A stretch of DNA of 64,000 nucleotides from contig NZ_AUBG01000006.1 of the NCBI RefSeq assembly GCF_000429125.1, positions 186,001 to 250,000 on the forward strand, in the 5' to 3' direction. The stretch's first letter is position 1. Every line of letters begins with the position of its first letter. The notes under the pieces were generated by a model that was given only the letters and a program-made list of their open reading frames with translations, searched no databases and had not been told where the DNA came from. The stretch comes from Aequorivita capsosiphonis DSM 23843. GTDB taxonomy: Bacteria; Bacteroidota; Bacteroidia; Flavobacteriales; Flavobacteriaceae. Both the position numbers and the translations under genes were made by a program. Positions 42,409 through 51,017 of the stretch are shown one piece after another.

Positions 42409-43176
42409 TTAAACCTTTCGAATGGAGCTGACAAACTCTGAAATTCCATATAGCCCCTTTTCTAAAATCATTTTTATAAATGCACTGCCAATAATTGCGC
42501 CATTGGTATGGGAAGTGGCTTGTGTATAAGTTTTCGAATCCTGAATCCCAAATCCTACGATTAATGTATTGGTAAGTTCCATAGAAGAAATACGTTGAAA
42601 ATATTTTTCCTGTTCTTCTCCAAAACCTTCTGAACTGCCAGTAACACTCGCGCTACTTACCATATAAATAAAGCCTTCGGAAGTAGCATCAATTTGGCGA
42701 ATTCTTTCTTCTGAAGTTTGCGGAGTAATTAGAAATATATTGATTAAACCGTATTTCTTGAAAGTTTCAGCATAATGTTCTTGATATTCAGCCAATGGAA
42801 GATCTGGTATGATTAAGCCATCAATACCAACTTCCGCACATTTCTTGCAGAAATTCTCAACCCCATATTGAAGCATAGGATTAAAATACCCCATAATTAT
42901 TAAAGGTATTGAAACCGTTTTCCGAACATCTTTTAGCTGTTCAAAAAGATGATTTGTTGTCATTCCGTTTTTTAAAGCGACTTGAGAACTGGCTTGAATA
43001 GTAGGGCCATCAGCCAATGGATCGCTAAAAGGCAAACCAATTTCGACCATATCTACTCCGCTTTTTTCAAGTTGTTCAAGTATTTCAACGGTATCCTCTA
43101 GTTTTGGATATCCTGCGGTGAAGTAGATGGAGAGGAGTTTTTTGTTCTGCTTTAATTTCTCTTTAATTCGACTCAT
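42409..43176 (-). CDS. trpA: Tryptophan synthase alpha chain
   Basis: 255 residues. VEIGLPFSDPLADGPTIQ (catalytic Glu), GLIIPDLPLAEY (catalytic Asp), IYMVSSASVTGSS and GFGIQDSKTY. Cleaves indole-3-glycerol phosphate to indole for TrpB. It is the last gene of trpEGDCFBA. The 53-bp trpB-trpA spacer holds a perfect palindrome. Confidence 0.95.
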   Translation of the reverse strand: MSRIKEKLKQNKKLLSIYFTAGYPKLEDTVEILEQLEKSGVDMVEIGLPFSDPLADGPTIQASSQVALKNGMTTNHLFEQLKDVRKTVSIPLIIMGYFNPMLQYGVENFCKKCAEVGIDGLIIPDLPLAEYQEHYAETFKKYGLINIFLITPQTSEERIRQIDATSEGFIYMVSSASVTGSSEGFGEEQEKYFQRISSMELTNTLIVGFGIQDSKTYTQATSHTNGAIIGSAFIKMILEKGLYGISEFVSSIRKV

Positions 43177-43189
43177 AATATAGAAGATT

Positions 43190-43221
43190 AAACCTGACAG
43201 GTTTTAAAACCTGTCAGGTTT
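43190..43221. repeat. Perfect 32-bp palindrome in the trpB-trpA spacer
   Basis: AAACCTGACAGGTTTT followed by its exact reverse complement. Same family as 19518-19550 (inside a gene) and 18917-18949. Confidence 0.95.
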
Positions 43222-43229
43222 GGATTTGT

Positions 43230-44411
43230 TTATAAATTAAAATATTTGATATAAGTGTCAAGATCCTTATCTCCTCTACCACTTAAATTCACAACCACGA
43301 CATCCTCCTCTTTGAATTTCCTGTTTTCAAAAATTGCGAGTGCATGACTGCTTTCGATAGCGGGAATAATTCCTTCCAGTTTGCAAAGTTCGAGACCAGC
43401 TTGCATAGCTTTATCATCGGTAATTGAAATGAATTCGCCTCTCCCGCTTCTAAAAAGATTGGCGTGCATAGGACCAACGCCTGGATAATCCAAGCCTGCG
43501 GAAATAGAGTAGGGTTCTGTGATTTGTCCGTCGTTAGTTTGCATTAACAGTGTTTTACTTCCGTGGATAATCCCCACTTTTCCTAAGGCTGAAGTCGCGG
43601 CACTTTCGCCTGAATCAATTCCTTTTCCGGCCGCTTCTACAGCTATAATTCCAACTTCGGGAATATCGAGATAATGATAAAATGCGCCAGCTGCATTACT
43701 GCCGCCGCCAACACAGGCAACAACAAAGTTTGGGTTTTCTTTGCCTTCTTTTTCTTTGAGTTGCACTTTTATTTCTTCGGAAATCACACTTTGAAACCGT
43801 GCCACCATATCGGGGTATGGATGTGGGCCAACCACACTACCTATTATATAATGTGTGTCCACAGGGTTATTGATCCAATCGCGAATCGCTTCGTTAGTAG
43901 CATCTTTTAAGGTTTTACTACCGCTAATAGCTGGAACCACTTTTGCACCGAGCATTTTCATTCTGGCTACGTTTGGCGCTTGGCGTTCAATGTCTATTTC
44001 TCCCATAAAAACAATGCACTTTAAACCCATCAGCGCACAAACTGTTGCCGTTGCAACGCCGTGTTGACCTGCCCCAGTTTCGGCAATAATTCGAGTTTTG
44101 CCCAAACGCTTCGCCATCAATATTTGTCCGATGGTGTTGTTTACTTTATGTGCGCCTGTATGACAGAGATCCTCGCGCTTTAAATAAATTTTGGTGTTGT
44201 ATTTTTCTGAAAGCCGTTTTGCAAAATATAGCGGCGTTGGCCTACCCACATAATCCTTTAGCAATGCTCGGAATTCCTTTTGAAAAGATTCCTCAGCCAT
44301 TATTTTCAAATAATTTTGACGCAGTTCTTCCACATTTGGATAGAGCATTTCTGGAATGTATGCTCCACCAAATTCTCCGTAATAGCCTTTTTCGTTTACA
44401 TTATAATTCAT
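43230..44411 (-). CDS. trpB: Tryptophan synthase beta chain
   Basis: 393 residues. [36 protein letters not shown] (PLP Lys), [23 protein letters not shown] and the LSGRGDKD end. Joins indole with serine using PLP, in a complex with TrpA. Confidence 0.97.
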   Translation of the reverse strand: MNYNVNEKGYYGEFGGAYIPEMLYPNVEELRQNYLKIMAEESFQKEFRALLKDYVGRPTPLYFAKRLSEKYNTKIYLKREDLCHTGAHKVNNTIGQILMAKRLGKTRIIAETGAGQHGVATATVCALMGLKCIVFMGEIDIERQAPNVARMKMLGAKVVPAISGSKTLKDATNEAIRDWINNPVDTHYIIGSVVGPHPYPDMVARFQSVISEEIKVQLKEKEGKENPNFVVACVGGGSNAAGAFYHYLDIPEVGIIAVEAAGKGIDSGESAATSALGKVGIIHGSKTLLMQTNDGQITEPYSISAGLDYPGVGPMHANLFRSGRGEFISITDDKAMQAGLELCKLEGIIPAIESSHALAIFENRKFKEEDVVVVNLSGRGDKDLDTYIKYFNL

Positions 44412-44472
44412 AATTCAAGATTCAAAGTTTCAGGTTCAATGTGTAGTTGTGATTTATTATAGTCTAGTCCTA

Positions 44473-45126
44473 TTAAAAACCTTGTCCATCCGGCAGGCTG
44501 GCTTGCAGAATGTTCTGAAATTCCTTCAATACGGAAACATCCTTCAGACCCGGTTCAATTTCAAACTTGCTATTTACATCTATCGCATGAATTGGGAGTT
44601 CTGTTTTCAGCAATTCTTTTAACGAATCAACTTCTTCCATACCTATGCCACCGCTTAAGATGAATGGTTTTTTTAAGGTGTACTTTTTCAGAATCTCCCA
44701 GTTAAAGGTGAAACCATTTCCTCCTTTTTCTTTTCCTTTGGTGTCAAAGAGGAATTTGTCGACCTTATTTTCAAAAATTGATAGCTGATTAAAATCGAAA
44801 TAATCATCAAGGTTAAAAGCTTTCCATACCAATGTTTTTGAAAACACCAAATACCATTGTAAATCCAGTACATATTCCTTGCTTTCGTTGCCGTGAAGTT
44901 GGATAAAATCTAACGAATGCTTTTTAGTCAGCTCAATAACCCTTGAGATTTTTTCATCTACAAAAACGCCAACTTTTTTAACTCCGGGTGGAAGCGGCGG
45001 AATTTCTTCAGCATCAAAATATCTCGGACTTTTAGCATAAAAGATGAAGCCTAAATATTCTGGCTGAAGTTCGGCAACTTCGGCAATGTTGTGTTTCATT
45101 CCGCAGATTTTCAGTTTTATATCCAT
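44473..45126 (-). CDS. trpF: Phosphoribosylanthranilate isomerase, repeat-derived C-terminal tail
   Basis: 217 residues from the ATG at 45126 (an upstream in-frame start adds an atypical MPKTGWLITYYKIRK). LKICGMKHNIAEVAEL, YLGFIFYAKSPRYF, KVGVFVDE, LDFIQLHGNES, FLFDTKGKEKGGNGFTFNW, and PFILSGGIGMEE. The last residues, QASLPDGQGF, are encoded by ccggcaggctggct-type repeat DNA, so the end of the protein is repeat-derived. Confidence 0.9.
   Translation of the reverse strand: MDIKLKICGMKHNIAEVAELQPEYLGFIFYAKSPRYFDAEEIPPLPPGVKKVGVFVDEKISRVIELTKKHSLDFIQLHGNESKEYVLDLQWYLVFSKTLVWKAFNLDDYFDFNQLSIFENKVDKFLFDTKGKEKGGNGFTFNWEILKKYTLKKPFILSGGIGMEEVDSLKELLKTELPIHAIDVNSKFEIEPGLKDVSVLKEFQNILQASLPDGQGF
44482..44503 (-). 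repeat. Repeat forming the 3' end of trpF
   Basis: ttgtccatccggcaggctgg in the last ten codons, up to 7 bp from the stop codon. A relative is in the spacer at 46108. Confidence 0.6.
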
Positions 45127-45232
45127 TTTTCGAATTTTATAATAAGTAATTAACCACCCCGTCTTCGGCACCCTTTTGCATTCCTCTCACTCTTTCATCA
45201 TTCGTCGGATGCAATGAAAAAAGGAGGGAATA

Positions 45233-46015
45233 CTAAAATAAACCATTTATAAATTGTTTAGCAGCTTCTCCAGGATTTTCGGCTTTCATAAAATTCTCCC
45301 CAATTAAAAATCCTTCAAAACCATAAGTTTTTAAATCTTTAATAGTTTCAATATCGCTGATTCCACTTTCAGAAATTTTCACAAACTCTTTGGGGATTTC
45401 TACCGAAAGCTTCTTGCTGATGTCAATATTAACTTTGAAATTCTTTAGGTTTCTGTTGTTTATGCCTATTATATCAACATTCGGTAACAATGATTTTTCA
45501 AGCTCTTCGCGATTGTGAACTTCTAACAAAACATCTAATTTTAAACTTTTTGCCAAATGTGAAAACTGCTTTAGCTCTTCCGCAGAAAGACAGGCGGCAA
45601 TCAATAAAATTGCATCTGTACCATGAGCTTTAGCTTCGTAAATTTGATACGGATCTACAATAAACTCTTTCCGAATAATGGGAACGGAAACCGTTTTTCT
45701 AGCTAATAATAAATCATCCAACGAGCCACCAAAGAAATTAGAATCCGTTAAAACTGAAATCCCCGTAGCTCCAGCTTTTTCGTAACCTGAAACTACTTCG
45801 TGCAATAAAACCTTGTCATTAATAACCGATTTACTAGGAGAACGGCGTTTGTGTTCTGCGATGATTCCTGTGGTTGAAATTCGCAAAGCTTCCGCCAATG
45901 ATTTGGTTTCTTTGGAAAACAACGGAAATTTCTCCAACAAACGAGTTGGAATAGTTTCCTTTTTTGCTTCTACTTCCTTTTGTTTATAAGCTGTTATTTT
46001 ATCTAAAATGGTCAT
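45233..46015 (-). CDS. trpC: Indole-3-glycerol phosphate synthase
   Basis: 260 residues. IIAEHKRRSPSKS, ISVLTDSNFFGGSLDDLL, VPIIRKEFIVDPYQIYEA, GTDAILLIAACLS, IGINNRNLKNF, and SESGISDIE. Converts carboxyphenylaminodeoxyribulose phosphate to indoleglycerol phosphate. The 106-bp gap to trpF contains a degenerate ccccgtcttcggcaccc repeat. Confidence 0.95.
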   Translation of the reverse strand: MTILDKITAYKQKEVEAKKETIPTRLLEKFPLFSKETKSLAEALRISTTGIIAEHKRRSPSKSVINDKVLLHEVVSGYEKAGATGISVLTDSNFFGGSLDDLLLARKTVSVPIIRKEFIVDPYQIYEAKAHGTDAILLIAACLSAEELKQFSHLAKSLKLDVLLEVHNREELEKSLLPNVDIIGINNRNLKNFKVNIDISKKLSVEIPKEFVKISESGISDIETIKDLKTYGFEGFLIGENFMKAENPGEAAKQFINGLF

Positions 46016-46107
46016 TTTTTTATCTTTAGATTACGCCGATGGTGATAGGTTTGTTAATTCGGGAATTGGGATGAGCTACTTTGCCTATTATTCACCTCGA
46101 ACCCGCG

Positions 46108-46161
46108 TGCCGGACGGGCAGGTACACGAATTATTATTTACTGTTACTGTTACTGTTACTG
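46108..46161. repeat. trpD-trpC spacer: ccggacgggcagg copy plus (actgtt)n array
   Basis: gtgccggacgggcaggtac (46108-46126), and the period-6 array actgtt/tactg (~46136-46161), ending 9 bp before the trpD stop. Confidence 0.75.
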
Positions 46162-46169
46162 AATACTTA

Positions 46170-47168
46170 TTAAACGATTCCTGATAAGTCCTGCAATTTC
46201 GTCAATGAATTTAAAGCTTTTTTTGAATTTAGAGACTCTTGAGCTTTTTCAAAGCCTTCTTTAATTGTGCAACCGTTCACAACTGAAATCGCCATTGCTG
46301 CATTTGCGCAGACCACATTGTTCTGGGCTTCAGTTCCATTTCCGTTTAAAACACTCATAAAGATTTCTGCGGAAGCTTTTACTGTTTTACCGCCAAATAT
46401 TTCAGATTCTACTATTTGCTTTACTCCAAAATCTTCAGCGTTCAGAATATTTTCTGAATCTTTCGAAATCACTTTGGCTGCGCCAGTTAAGGAAATTTCA
46501 TCATAACCGTCCATTGCGTGGAGAATCTTGTAGTTTTTCTCGCTTTTTTGATAGAGATAACCGTACATCCGCGCTAATTCTAAATCGAAAACTCCTACTA
46601 ATTGGTTTTTGGGAAACGCAGGATTCACCATAGGTCCCAGCATATTGAAAAAGGTTTTTACACCTAATTCTCTGCGGATTGGTCCCACGTTTTTCATTGC
46701 GGGATGGAATAGGGGAGCGTGCAAAACACAGATTCCCGCTTCGTCTAAACCACGTTTTAAAAAATCTTTTTTATTGCTGAATTTTATCCCCAAAGCTTCC
46801 ATAACATTACTGCTTCCGCTGACAGAGGAAACGCCGTAGTTACCGTGTTTTGTGACTTTTACTCCAGCGCCAGCCGTAACGAAAGATGCCAATGTTGAAA
46901 TATTAAAAGTGTTTTTTCCGTCGCCGCCCGTTCCACATAAATCTACGGTATTGTAGTCGCTGAAATCTACCGCCAAACACAAATCCAGCAAAGCATCACG
47001 AAAACCTTCCAGTTCCTCTAGAGTTACATTTCGCATCATAAATACCGTCAAAAAAGCCGCAATCTGGCTTTGATTGTATTTGTCTTCGGAAATGTTTACC
47101 AATACGGATCGCGCTTCTTCTTTTGAAAGTTGCTCGTGGTTTATTAATCTGTTAAGTATCTGTTTCAT
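46170..47168 (-). CDS. trpD: Anthranilate phosphoribosyltransferase
   Basis: 332 residues from the ATG at 47168 (MKQILNRLINHEQLS); a 10-codon upstream extension is atypical. VDLCGTGGDGKNTFNIST (PRPP/anthranilate site), KHGNYGVSSVSGSSNVMEALG, HPAMKNVGPIRRELGVKTFFN and HAMDGYDEISLTG. Second step of the pathway. Confidence 0.95.
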   Translation of the reverse strand: MKQILNRLINHEQLSKEEARSVLVNISEDKYNQSQIAAFLTVFMMRNVTLEELEGFRDALLDLCLAVDFSDYNTVDLCGTGGDGKNTFNISTLASFVTAGAGVKVTKHGNYGVSSVSGSSNVMEALGIKFSNKKDFLKRGLDEAGICVLHAPLFHPAMKNVGPIRRELGVKTFFNMLGPMVNPAFPKNQLVGVFDLELARMYGYLYQKSEKNYKILHAMDGYDEISLTGAAKVISKDSENILNAEDFGVKQIVESEIFGGKTVKASAEIFMSVLNGNGTEAQNNVVCANAAMAISVVNGCTIKEGFEKAQESLNSKKALNSLTKLQDLSGIV

Positions 47169-47218
47169 TTTTTCTCTCGGGTTTCGGTACAATTTCATTT
47201 CAACGCTGTTGAAATGAT

Positions 47219-47306
47219 ATCACTCAACCACCTTGTTTTAGGTTATTTTTTAATTTACTTTTTTTACTATTAAAATTAAATTTCAAGTTTTAAGGTGGGT
47301 GAGTGA
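47219..47306. repeat. Long inverted repeat in the trpG-trpD spacer
   Basis: ATCACTCAACCACCTT (47219-47234) pairs with AAGGTGGGTGAGTGAT (47291-47306) with one mismatch; the centre is AT-rich and partly self-complementary. No U-tract typical of a terminator follows in the operon's sense. Confidence 0.8.
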
Positions 47307-47350
47307 TTTTTTAGTTGATTGAAAATCAAATAAAAAATAGTATCGAACCC

Positions 47351-47917
47351 CTAGCTTTCCACCCAATTTCTAATAATCTGTTTCCCCATTGGAGTCAGCA
47401 CACTTTCAGGGTGAAATTGTACGCCGCAGATATCGTAAAACTTGTGCCGGAGCGACATTACCTGTCCGTTTTCATCTACGGAAGTGATTTCCAAAACTTT
47501 CGGAAACCCTTCCTTTGATACCACCCAACTGTGATAACGGCCAATTTCTATTTCTTTTTCCAGTCCTTTAAAAAGTGGTTCATTTTCTGAAATGATCATT
47601 GCTTTTGTTGCAACTCCGTGAAAAACTTTGCTCAAATTCTCCAGCTTTCCTCCAAAAACTTCGCCGATGGCTTGTTGCCCCAAACACACGCCTAAAATTG
47701 GTTTTGAGGTTGCGTATTTCTGAATTATTGCTTTCAGTAAACCTGCTTCATCTGGAATCCCTGGACCCGGAGAAAGTAGGATTTTGTCGTAGTTTTCCGC
47801 TTCTTCTAAGTGAAACTTATCGTTTCTTCTTACAGTTACTTCGCAATCCAACTCCTCTAAATAGTGGACTAGATTGTACACAAAACTGTCGTAATTGTCG
47901 ATGACTAATATTTTCAT
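47351..47917 (-). CDS. trpG: Anthranilate synthase glutamine amidotransferase
   Basis: 188 residues. IDNYDSFVYNLVHYL, LLSPGPGIPDEAGLL, LGVCLGQQAIGE (nucleophile Cys), GRYHSWVV and VQFHPESVLTP (His-Glu). Supplies ammonia to TrpE. Confidence 0.95.
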   Translation of the reverse strand: MKILVIDNYDSFVYNLVHYLEELDCEVTVRRNDKFHLEEAENYDKILLSPGPGIPDEAGLLKAIIQKYATSKPILGVCLGQQAIGEVFGGKLENLSKVFHGVATKAMIISENEPLFKGLEKEIEIGRYHSWVVSKEGFPKVLEITSVDENGQVMSLRHKFYDICGVQFHPESVLTPMGKQIIRNWVES

Positions 47918-47953
47918 AGTAAACTTGATCTATTCATTAAAATAATTTCTTTA

Positions 47954-48012
47954 GACCTATAAGGAGGTTTTCTTTTTCGCTTTCGCAAAAAGAAAACAAC
48001 ACCTTACAGGTC
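47954..48012. repeat. Inverted repeat in the trpE-trpG spacer, overlapping the trpE stop
   Basis: GACCTATAAGG (47954-47964) and CCTTACAGGTC (48002-48012) flank an inner tttctttttcgc / gcaaaaagaaa stem. The trpE stop codon begins at 48011 within the right arm. Confidence 0.8.
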
Positions 48013-49450
48013 AAATGGATTCCGCTAATTCCAGCGCTTTCGTTAGTGCGCCCAATTTATTATAAACTTCCTGCAATTCATTTTCTTCATTGCTTTCTGA
48101 AACCACACCAGCACCCGCTTGATAATGCAACGTATGGTTTTTGCTCACAAAGGATCGGATGATAATTGCGTGATTGAAATTGCCGTTGAAATCCATAAAA
48201 CCAATGGCGCCACCGTAAAATTCGCGACTTCTATTTTCATATTTTTCAAGTAATTGTAAAGCTTTATGTTTTGGTGCACCGCTTAAAGTTCCCGCAGGAA
48301 AGGTGTCTGCCACAATTTGCATCGTTGATATTTTTGGGTTCTTGATGGCGGTTACCTTACTTACTAAATGGATTACGTGCGAAAAAAATTGGATCTCCTT
48401 ATACGTTTCTACTGTTACGTTCGTCCCGTTTCGGCTTAGGTCATTTCGAGCTAAGTCTACTAACATCACGTGTTCACTGTTTTCTTTTACATCTTCGGCA
48501 AGTTTTTTAGCAAGCTCAGCATCTTCCTCGTCATTTCCCGTTCGCTTAAATGTTCCTGCAATGGGATGGATTTCTGCAAGCTCTCCTTTTACAACAAGTT
48601 GTGCTTCTGGAGAACTTCCGAAGATTTTAAAATTTCCATAATCAAAGTAGAAAAGATAAGGTGAAGGATTTACACTTCGTAAAGCTCTGTAAACATTGAA
48701 TTCATCGCCTTTAAACTTTTGAGAAAATCGTTTGCTGGGTACAATCTGAAAAACATCCCCACGCTGACAATGTTCTTTACATTTCCGAACTAAATCCTTA
48801 AAATCTTTGTCATTAAGATTGGTGGTTCGTTCGCCATCTCTTTTAAAAGGAAACTCAGCAAAGCTTTTCGATTTTAAAATTTGCTCAATTTGAGGAATGT
48901 TGTTTTCGGCGTCGTAACAATGTGCAAAAATGTAGGCCTCATTATTAAAATGATTTATCGCGATGATGTTTTGATAAACCGCATAATACAAATCGGGCAT
49001 TTCAAGGTTTTTCTCTTTTTTTGAGATTTCTATGTCTTCAAAATAACGCACGGCATCATAAGCCATATAACCGAAAAGGCCATTAATCCCCCCTTGGTCC
49101 CCCTTGGTCCCCTGCGGGGGGGAAGGACTTACTGGTTCAGAAGAAAATGAAGCTGCAAATTCACTCAAAAGATTCGGAACATTTGTGTCTGATTCAATTT
49201 CGATAACTGAACTCTTTCCATCAGGAAAGGTTTGTGTTATGATTTCATCTTGAACCTTTATAGATGCGATTGGGTTAAAGCAGATGTAACTAAAACTATT
49301 GTTGTTTGCGTGATAGTCGCTGCTTTCTAATAAAAGACTGTTCGGGAATTTATCGCGAAGCCGCAAATAGACTGACACAGGAGTGAGTGTGTCGGCTAAT
49401 AGCTTTTTTGAGTTCGTTTTTAGCGAATATTTTTTATTATTTATTTTCAT
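48011..49450 (-). CDS. trpE: Anthranilate synthase component I, with repeat-derived insert
   Basis: 479 residues. NGLFGYMAYDAVRYFE, FQIVPSKRFSQKF, YLFYFDYGNFKIFGSSPEAQLV, HPIAGTFKRTG (chorismate site), HVMLVDLARNDLSR and AGTLSGAPKHKAL. Residues ~107-122 (VSPSPPQGTKGDQGGI) replace what should be a short linker before NGLFGYMAYDA. They are read from a ccccttggtcc repeat in frame. The N-terminal LLESSDYHANNNSFSYICF contains the Trp feedback-type region. First structural gene of the operon. Confidence 0.93.
   Translation of the reverse strand: MKINNKKYSLKTNSKKLLADTLTPVSVYLRLRDKFPNSLLLESSDYHANNNSFSYICFNPIASIKVQDEIITQTFPDGKSSVIEIESDTNVPNLLSEFAASFSSEPVSPSPPQGTKGDQGGINGLFGYMAYDAVRYFEDIEISKKEKNLEMPDLYYAVYQNIIAINHFNNEAYIFAHCYDAENNIPQIEQILKSKSFAEFPFKRDGERTTNLNDKDFKDLVRKCKEHCQRGDVFQIVPSKRFSQKFKGDEFNVYRALRSVNPSPYLFYFDYGNFKIFGSSPEAQLVVKGELAEIHPIAGTFKRTGNDEEDAELAKKLAEDVKENSEHVMLVDLARNDLSRNGTNVTVETYKEIQFFSHVIHLVSKVTAIKNPKISTMQIVADTFPAGTLSGAPKHKALQLLEKYENRSREFYGGAIGFMDFNGNFNHAIIIRSFVSKNHTLHYQAGAGVVSESNEENELQEVYNKLGALTKALELAESI
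49086..49128 (-). repeat. In-frame ccccttggt repeat copy in trpE
   Basis: Two exact tccccccttgg-like units plus cctgcgggggggaa. The related ccccttt/agggg form is intergenic at 4209 and 41892. Confidence 0.8.
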
Positions 49451-49499
49451 TTTTCACTAACTTATTGAATTGATCTCTAATTTCGATAGGGCACAAAAA

Positions 49500-49529
49500 A
49501 AAAGGCTTGTCGTGAATGACAAGCCTTTT
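49500..49529 (-). terminator. Attenuator terminator upstream of trpE
   Basis: Minus strand stem AAAAGGCTTGTC / GACAAGCCTTTT with a 6-base loop, followed by nine T. It sits 30 bp after the leader-peptide stop and 50 bp before trpE. Confidence 0.9.
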
Positions 49530-49559
49530 CGTATATAATTTATACCATAGGTGTTCAGC

Positions 49560-49616
49560 TCACGATGTTTGCCGTAAGTTTCTCCACCACCAAGTATTTG
49601 TTGTAATTGTGTTCAT
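49560..49616 (-). CDS. trp operon leader peptide with three Trp codons
   Basis: 18 residues, MNTITTNTWWWRNLRQTS, with TGG TGG TGG at 49584-49592. Followed by stop TGA, then an intrinsic terminator. This is the layout of a trp attenuation leader. No Shine-Dalgarno is seen. The promoter element TATCTTTG (49628-49635) would start RNA close to the ATG. Confidence 0.85.
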   Translation of the reverse strand: MNTITTNTWWWRNLRQTS

Positions 49617-49627
49617 TGTTTGAACTT

Positions 49628-49635
49628 CAAAGATA
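49628..49635 (-). promoter_or_regulatory. Putative -7 element TATCTTTG of the trp operon
   Basis: Exact TAnnTTTG on the minus strand, 11 bases before the leader ATG. A -33 box is not clear in the AT-rich sequence upstream. Confidence 0.6.
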
Positions 49636-49728
49636 GAAAGGTTTTTTAAAAAATAACGATAGTCTGATATTTTTTTTGAAATTTACATACACTTTGTTGA
49701 TATTGATTAGTTTTACAAAAAAAACAAA

Positions 49729-50040
49729 ATGGCAGACTTGACCCAAGAACAGTGGAGTGAACAACTGGAAAATGATAACAACGCTGTAATAGTAGATGTT
49801 CGTACCGACGCAGAATTTGAGGAGGGTTATATTCCCGGTGCAATCCAAATTGATATTTATAACGGAGCTGAATTTCTTAACCAGGCAAAACAGTTAGATC
49901 CAAAAAAAAACTATTATGTGTATTGCCGTTCTGGAGGTAGAAGTGCTCAAGCTTGTATGCTGCTTAATTCTGTTGGTGTGAAAAATGCCTACAATTTAAA
50001 AGGCGGGATTACAGAATGGAAAGGAGAAACAACAAATTAA
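49729..50040 (+). CDS. Rhodanese-like domain protein
   Basis: 103 residues, one cytoplasmic rhodanese domain: VIVDVRTDAEFEEGYIPGAI (13-35 approx.), YVYCRSGGRSAQA (active Cys) and NLKGGITEWKGE. A sulfur carrier or transferase of unknown specificity. It is divergent from trpE (leader on the other strand) and followed 13 bp later by a second rhodanese gene, so the two probably share a transcript. Confidence 0.85.
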   Translation: MADLTQEQWSEQLENDNNAVIVDVRTDAEFEEGYIPGAIQIDIYNGAEFLNQAKQLDPKKNYYVYCRSGGRSAQACMLLNSVGVKNAYNLKGGITEWKGETTN

Positions 50041-50053
50041 AAACAAATCAACA

Positions 50054-50449
50054 ATGAAAAAATTAGTTATACTTTTCACGTTTTCAATGCTCTTGCTGTT
50101 TACATCTTGTAAAGGCCAAGACTCTTCTAATGTGATTGAGGTAATGCCAGCGCAGGAATTTCACGATGCAACTGCGGGAAATGATGTTCAACTGCTGGAT
50201 GTTCGTACTTCTAAAGAATATAAGGAAGGCCACGTGGCACAGGCTTTGAATATTGACGTTTTAGAAGATGATTTTAGTGAAAAAGCTAAAAGTTTAGATA
50301 AGGATCAGCCAGTTTACCTATACTGCCGAAGTGGAAATAGAAGTAAAAAAGCGTCAGCTATTTTAAAGGATATGGGTTTTAAGGAAATTTATGATATGGA
50401 AGGTGGTTTCCTTAAATGGGAAGACGAAGGCCTTGAATCTGAAAAATAA
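50054..50449 (+). CDS. Rhodanese-like lipoprotein
   Basis: 131 residues. Lipobox FTSC with Cys19, then a rhodanese domain: LLDVRTSKEYKEGHVAQALNID, VYLYCRSGNRSKKA (active Cys), DMEGGFLKWEDEG. Anchored outside the cytoplasm. The pair of cytoplasmic and envelope rhodaneses in tandem suggests linked sulfur handling, without direct evidence of substrate. Confidence 0.85.
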   Translation: MKKLVILFTFSMLLLFTSCKGQDSSNVIEVMPAQEFHDATAGNDVQLLDVRTSKEYKEGHVAQALNIDVLEDDFSEKAKSLDKDQPVYLYCRSGNRSKKASAILKDMGFKEIYDMEGGFLKWEDEGLESEK

Positions 50450-50577
50450 TTATTTCCTCTTAATTTTTTAACTTAATAAATTTCTCGCCGTTAAATTCGC
50501 GCCAAAGTACGCTGTAAACAAATCTTTCCCTAGAAATCCTTCGTAACTTCATTATAATGTAACAATACTATTTTATA

Positions 50578-50955
50578 ATGGACAGCGGAGAAGAAAAAGT
50601 ACAAAAAGAAATAAGAGCGCTTATTGATGTCAGTTGTCGTTTTAATAAACGGCCAAATGAACAGTTCTGCGCATTTCATAAAGCATATCTAAAATTTTGC
50701 TTTAACGCGGTTGATGTGGAGATTAATTATGAGAATCAACAAATTTACTCATCAAACTCTAAACCTTTGACTACAAATCCTGTTCGGCTTTTTGATATGA
50801 ATAAAGCCGTTGCAGATCAACTCTCTTATTCCGATTTGAAGGAAACGCTCACGGGTTGTCTTAATGATAGTCATCTCCATTATTTATTTTATAGGAAAAT
50901 GCTACTGGAATACGGCGATTTTTCTAAAGATGAGCTGGATAATCTATGCGCTTAA
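50578..50955 (+). CDS. Hypothetical protein
   Basis: 125 residues, no signal peptide or membrane segment. Three short Cys-bearing sites (SCRFNK, FCAFHK, KFCFNAV) and a C-terminal LHYLFYRKMLLEYGDFSKDE helix. I recognise no family. ATG at 50578 follows a TA-rich spacer. Confidence 0.55.
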   Translation: MDSGEEKVQKEIRALIDVSCRFNKRPNEQFCAFHKAYLKFCFNAVDVEINYENQQIYSSNSKPLTTNPVRLFDMNKAVADQLSYSDLKETLTGCLNDSHLHYLFYRKMLLEYGDFSKDELDNLCA

Positions 50956-51017
50956 AAAATAACTTACGGTTGTTGCAAAGGGAATTTTTCATCAAATTTT
51001 AAGCTATTAACCTTAGT

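Noticed and set aside
47219-47306. Internal terminator in the trp operon
   Set aside because: The stem is long and AT-rich in the centre, without a strong U-run in the operon's sense; it resembles other palindromic repeats more than a terminator.
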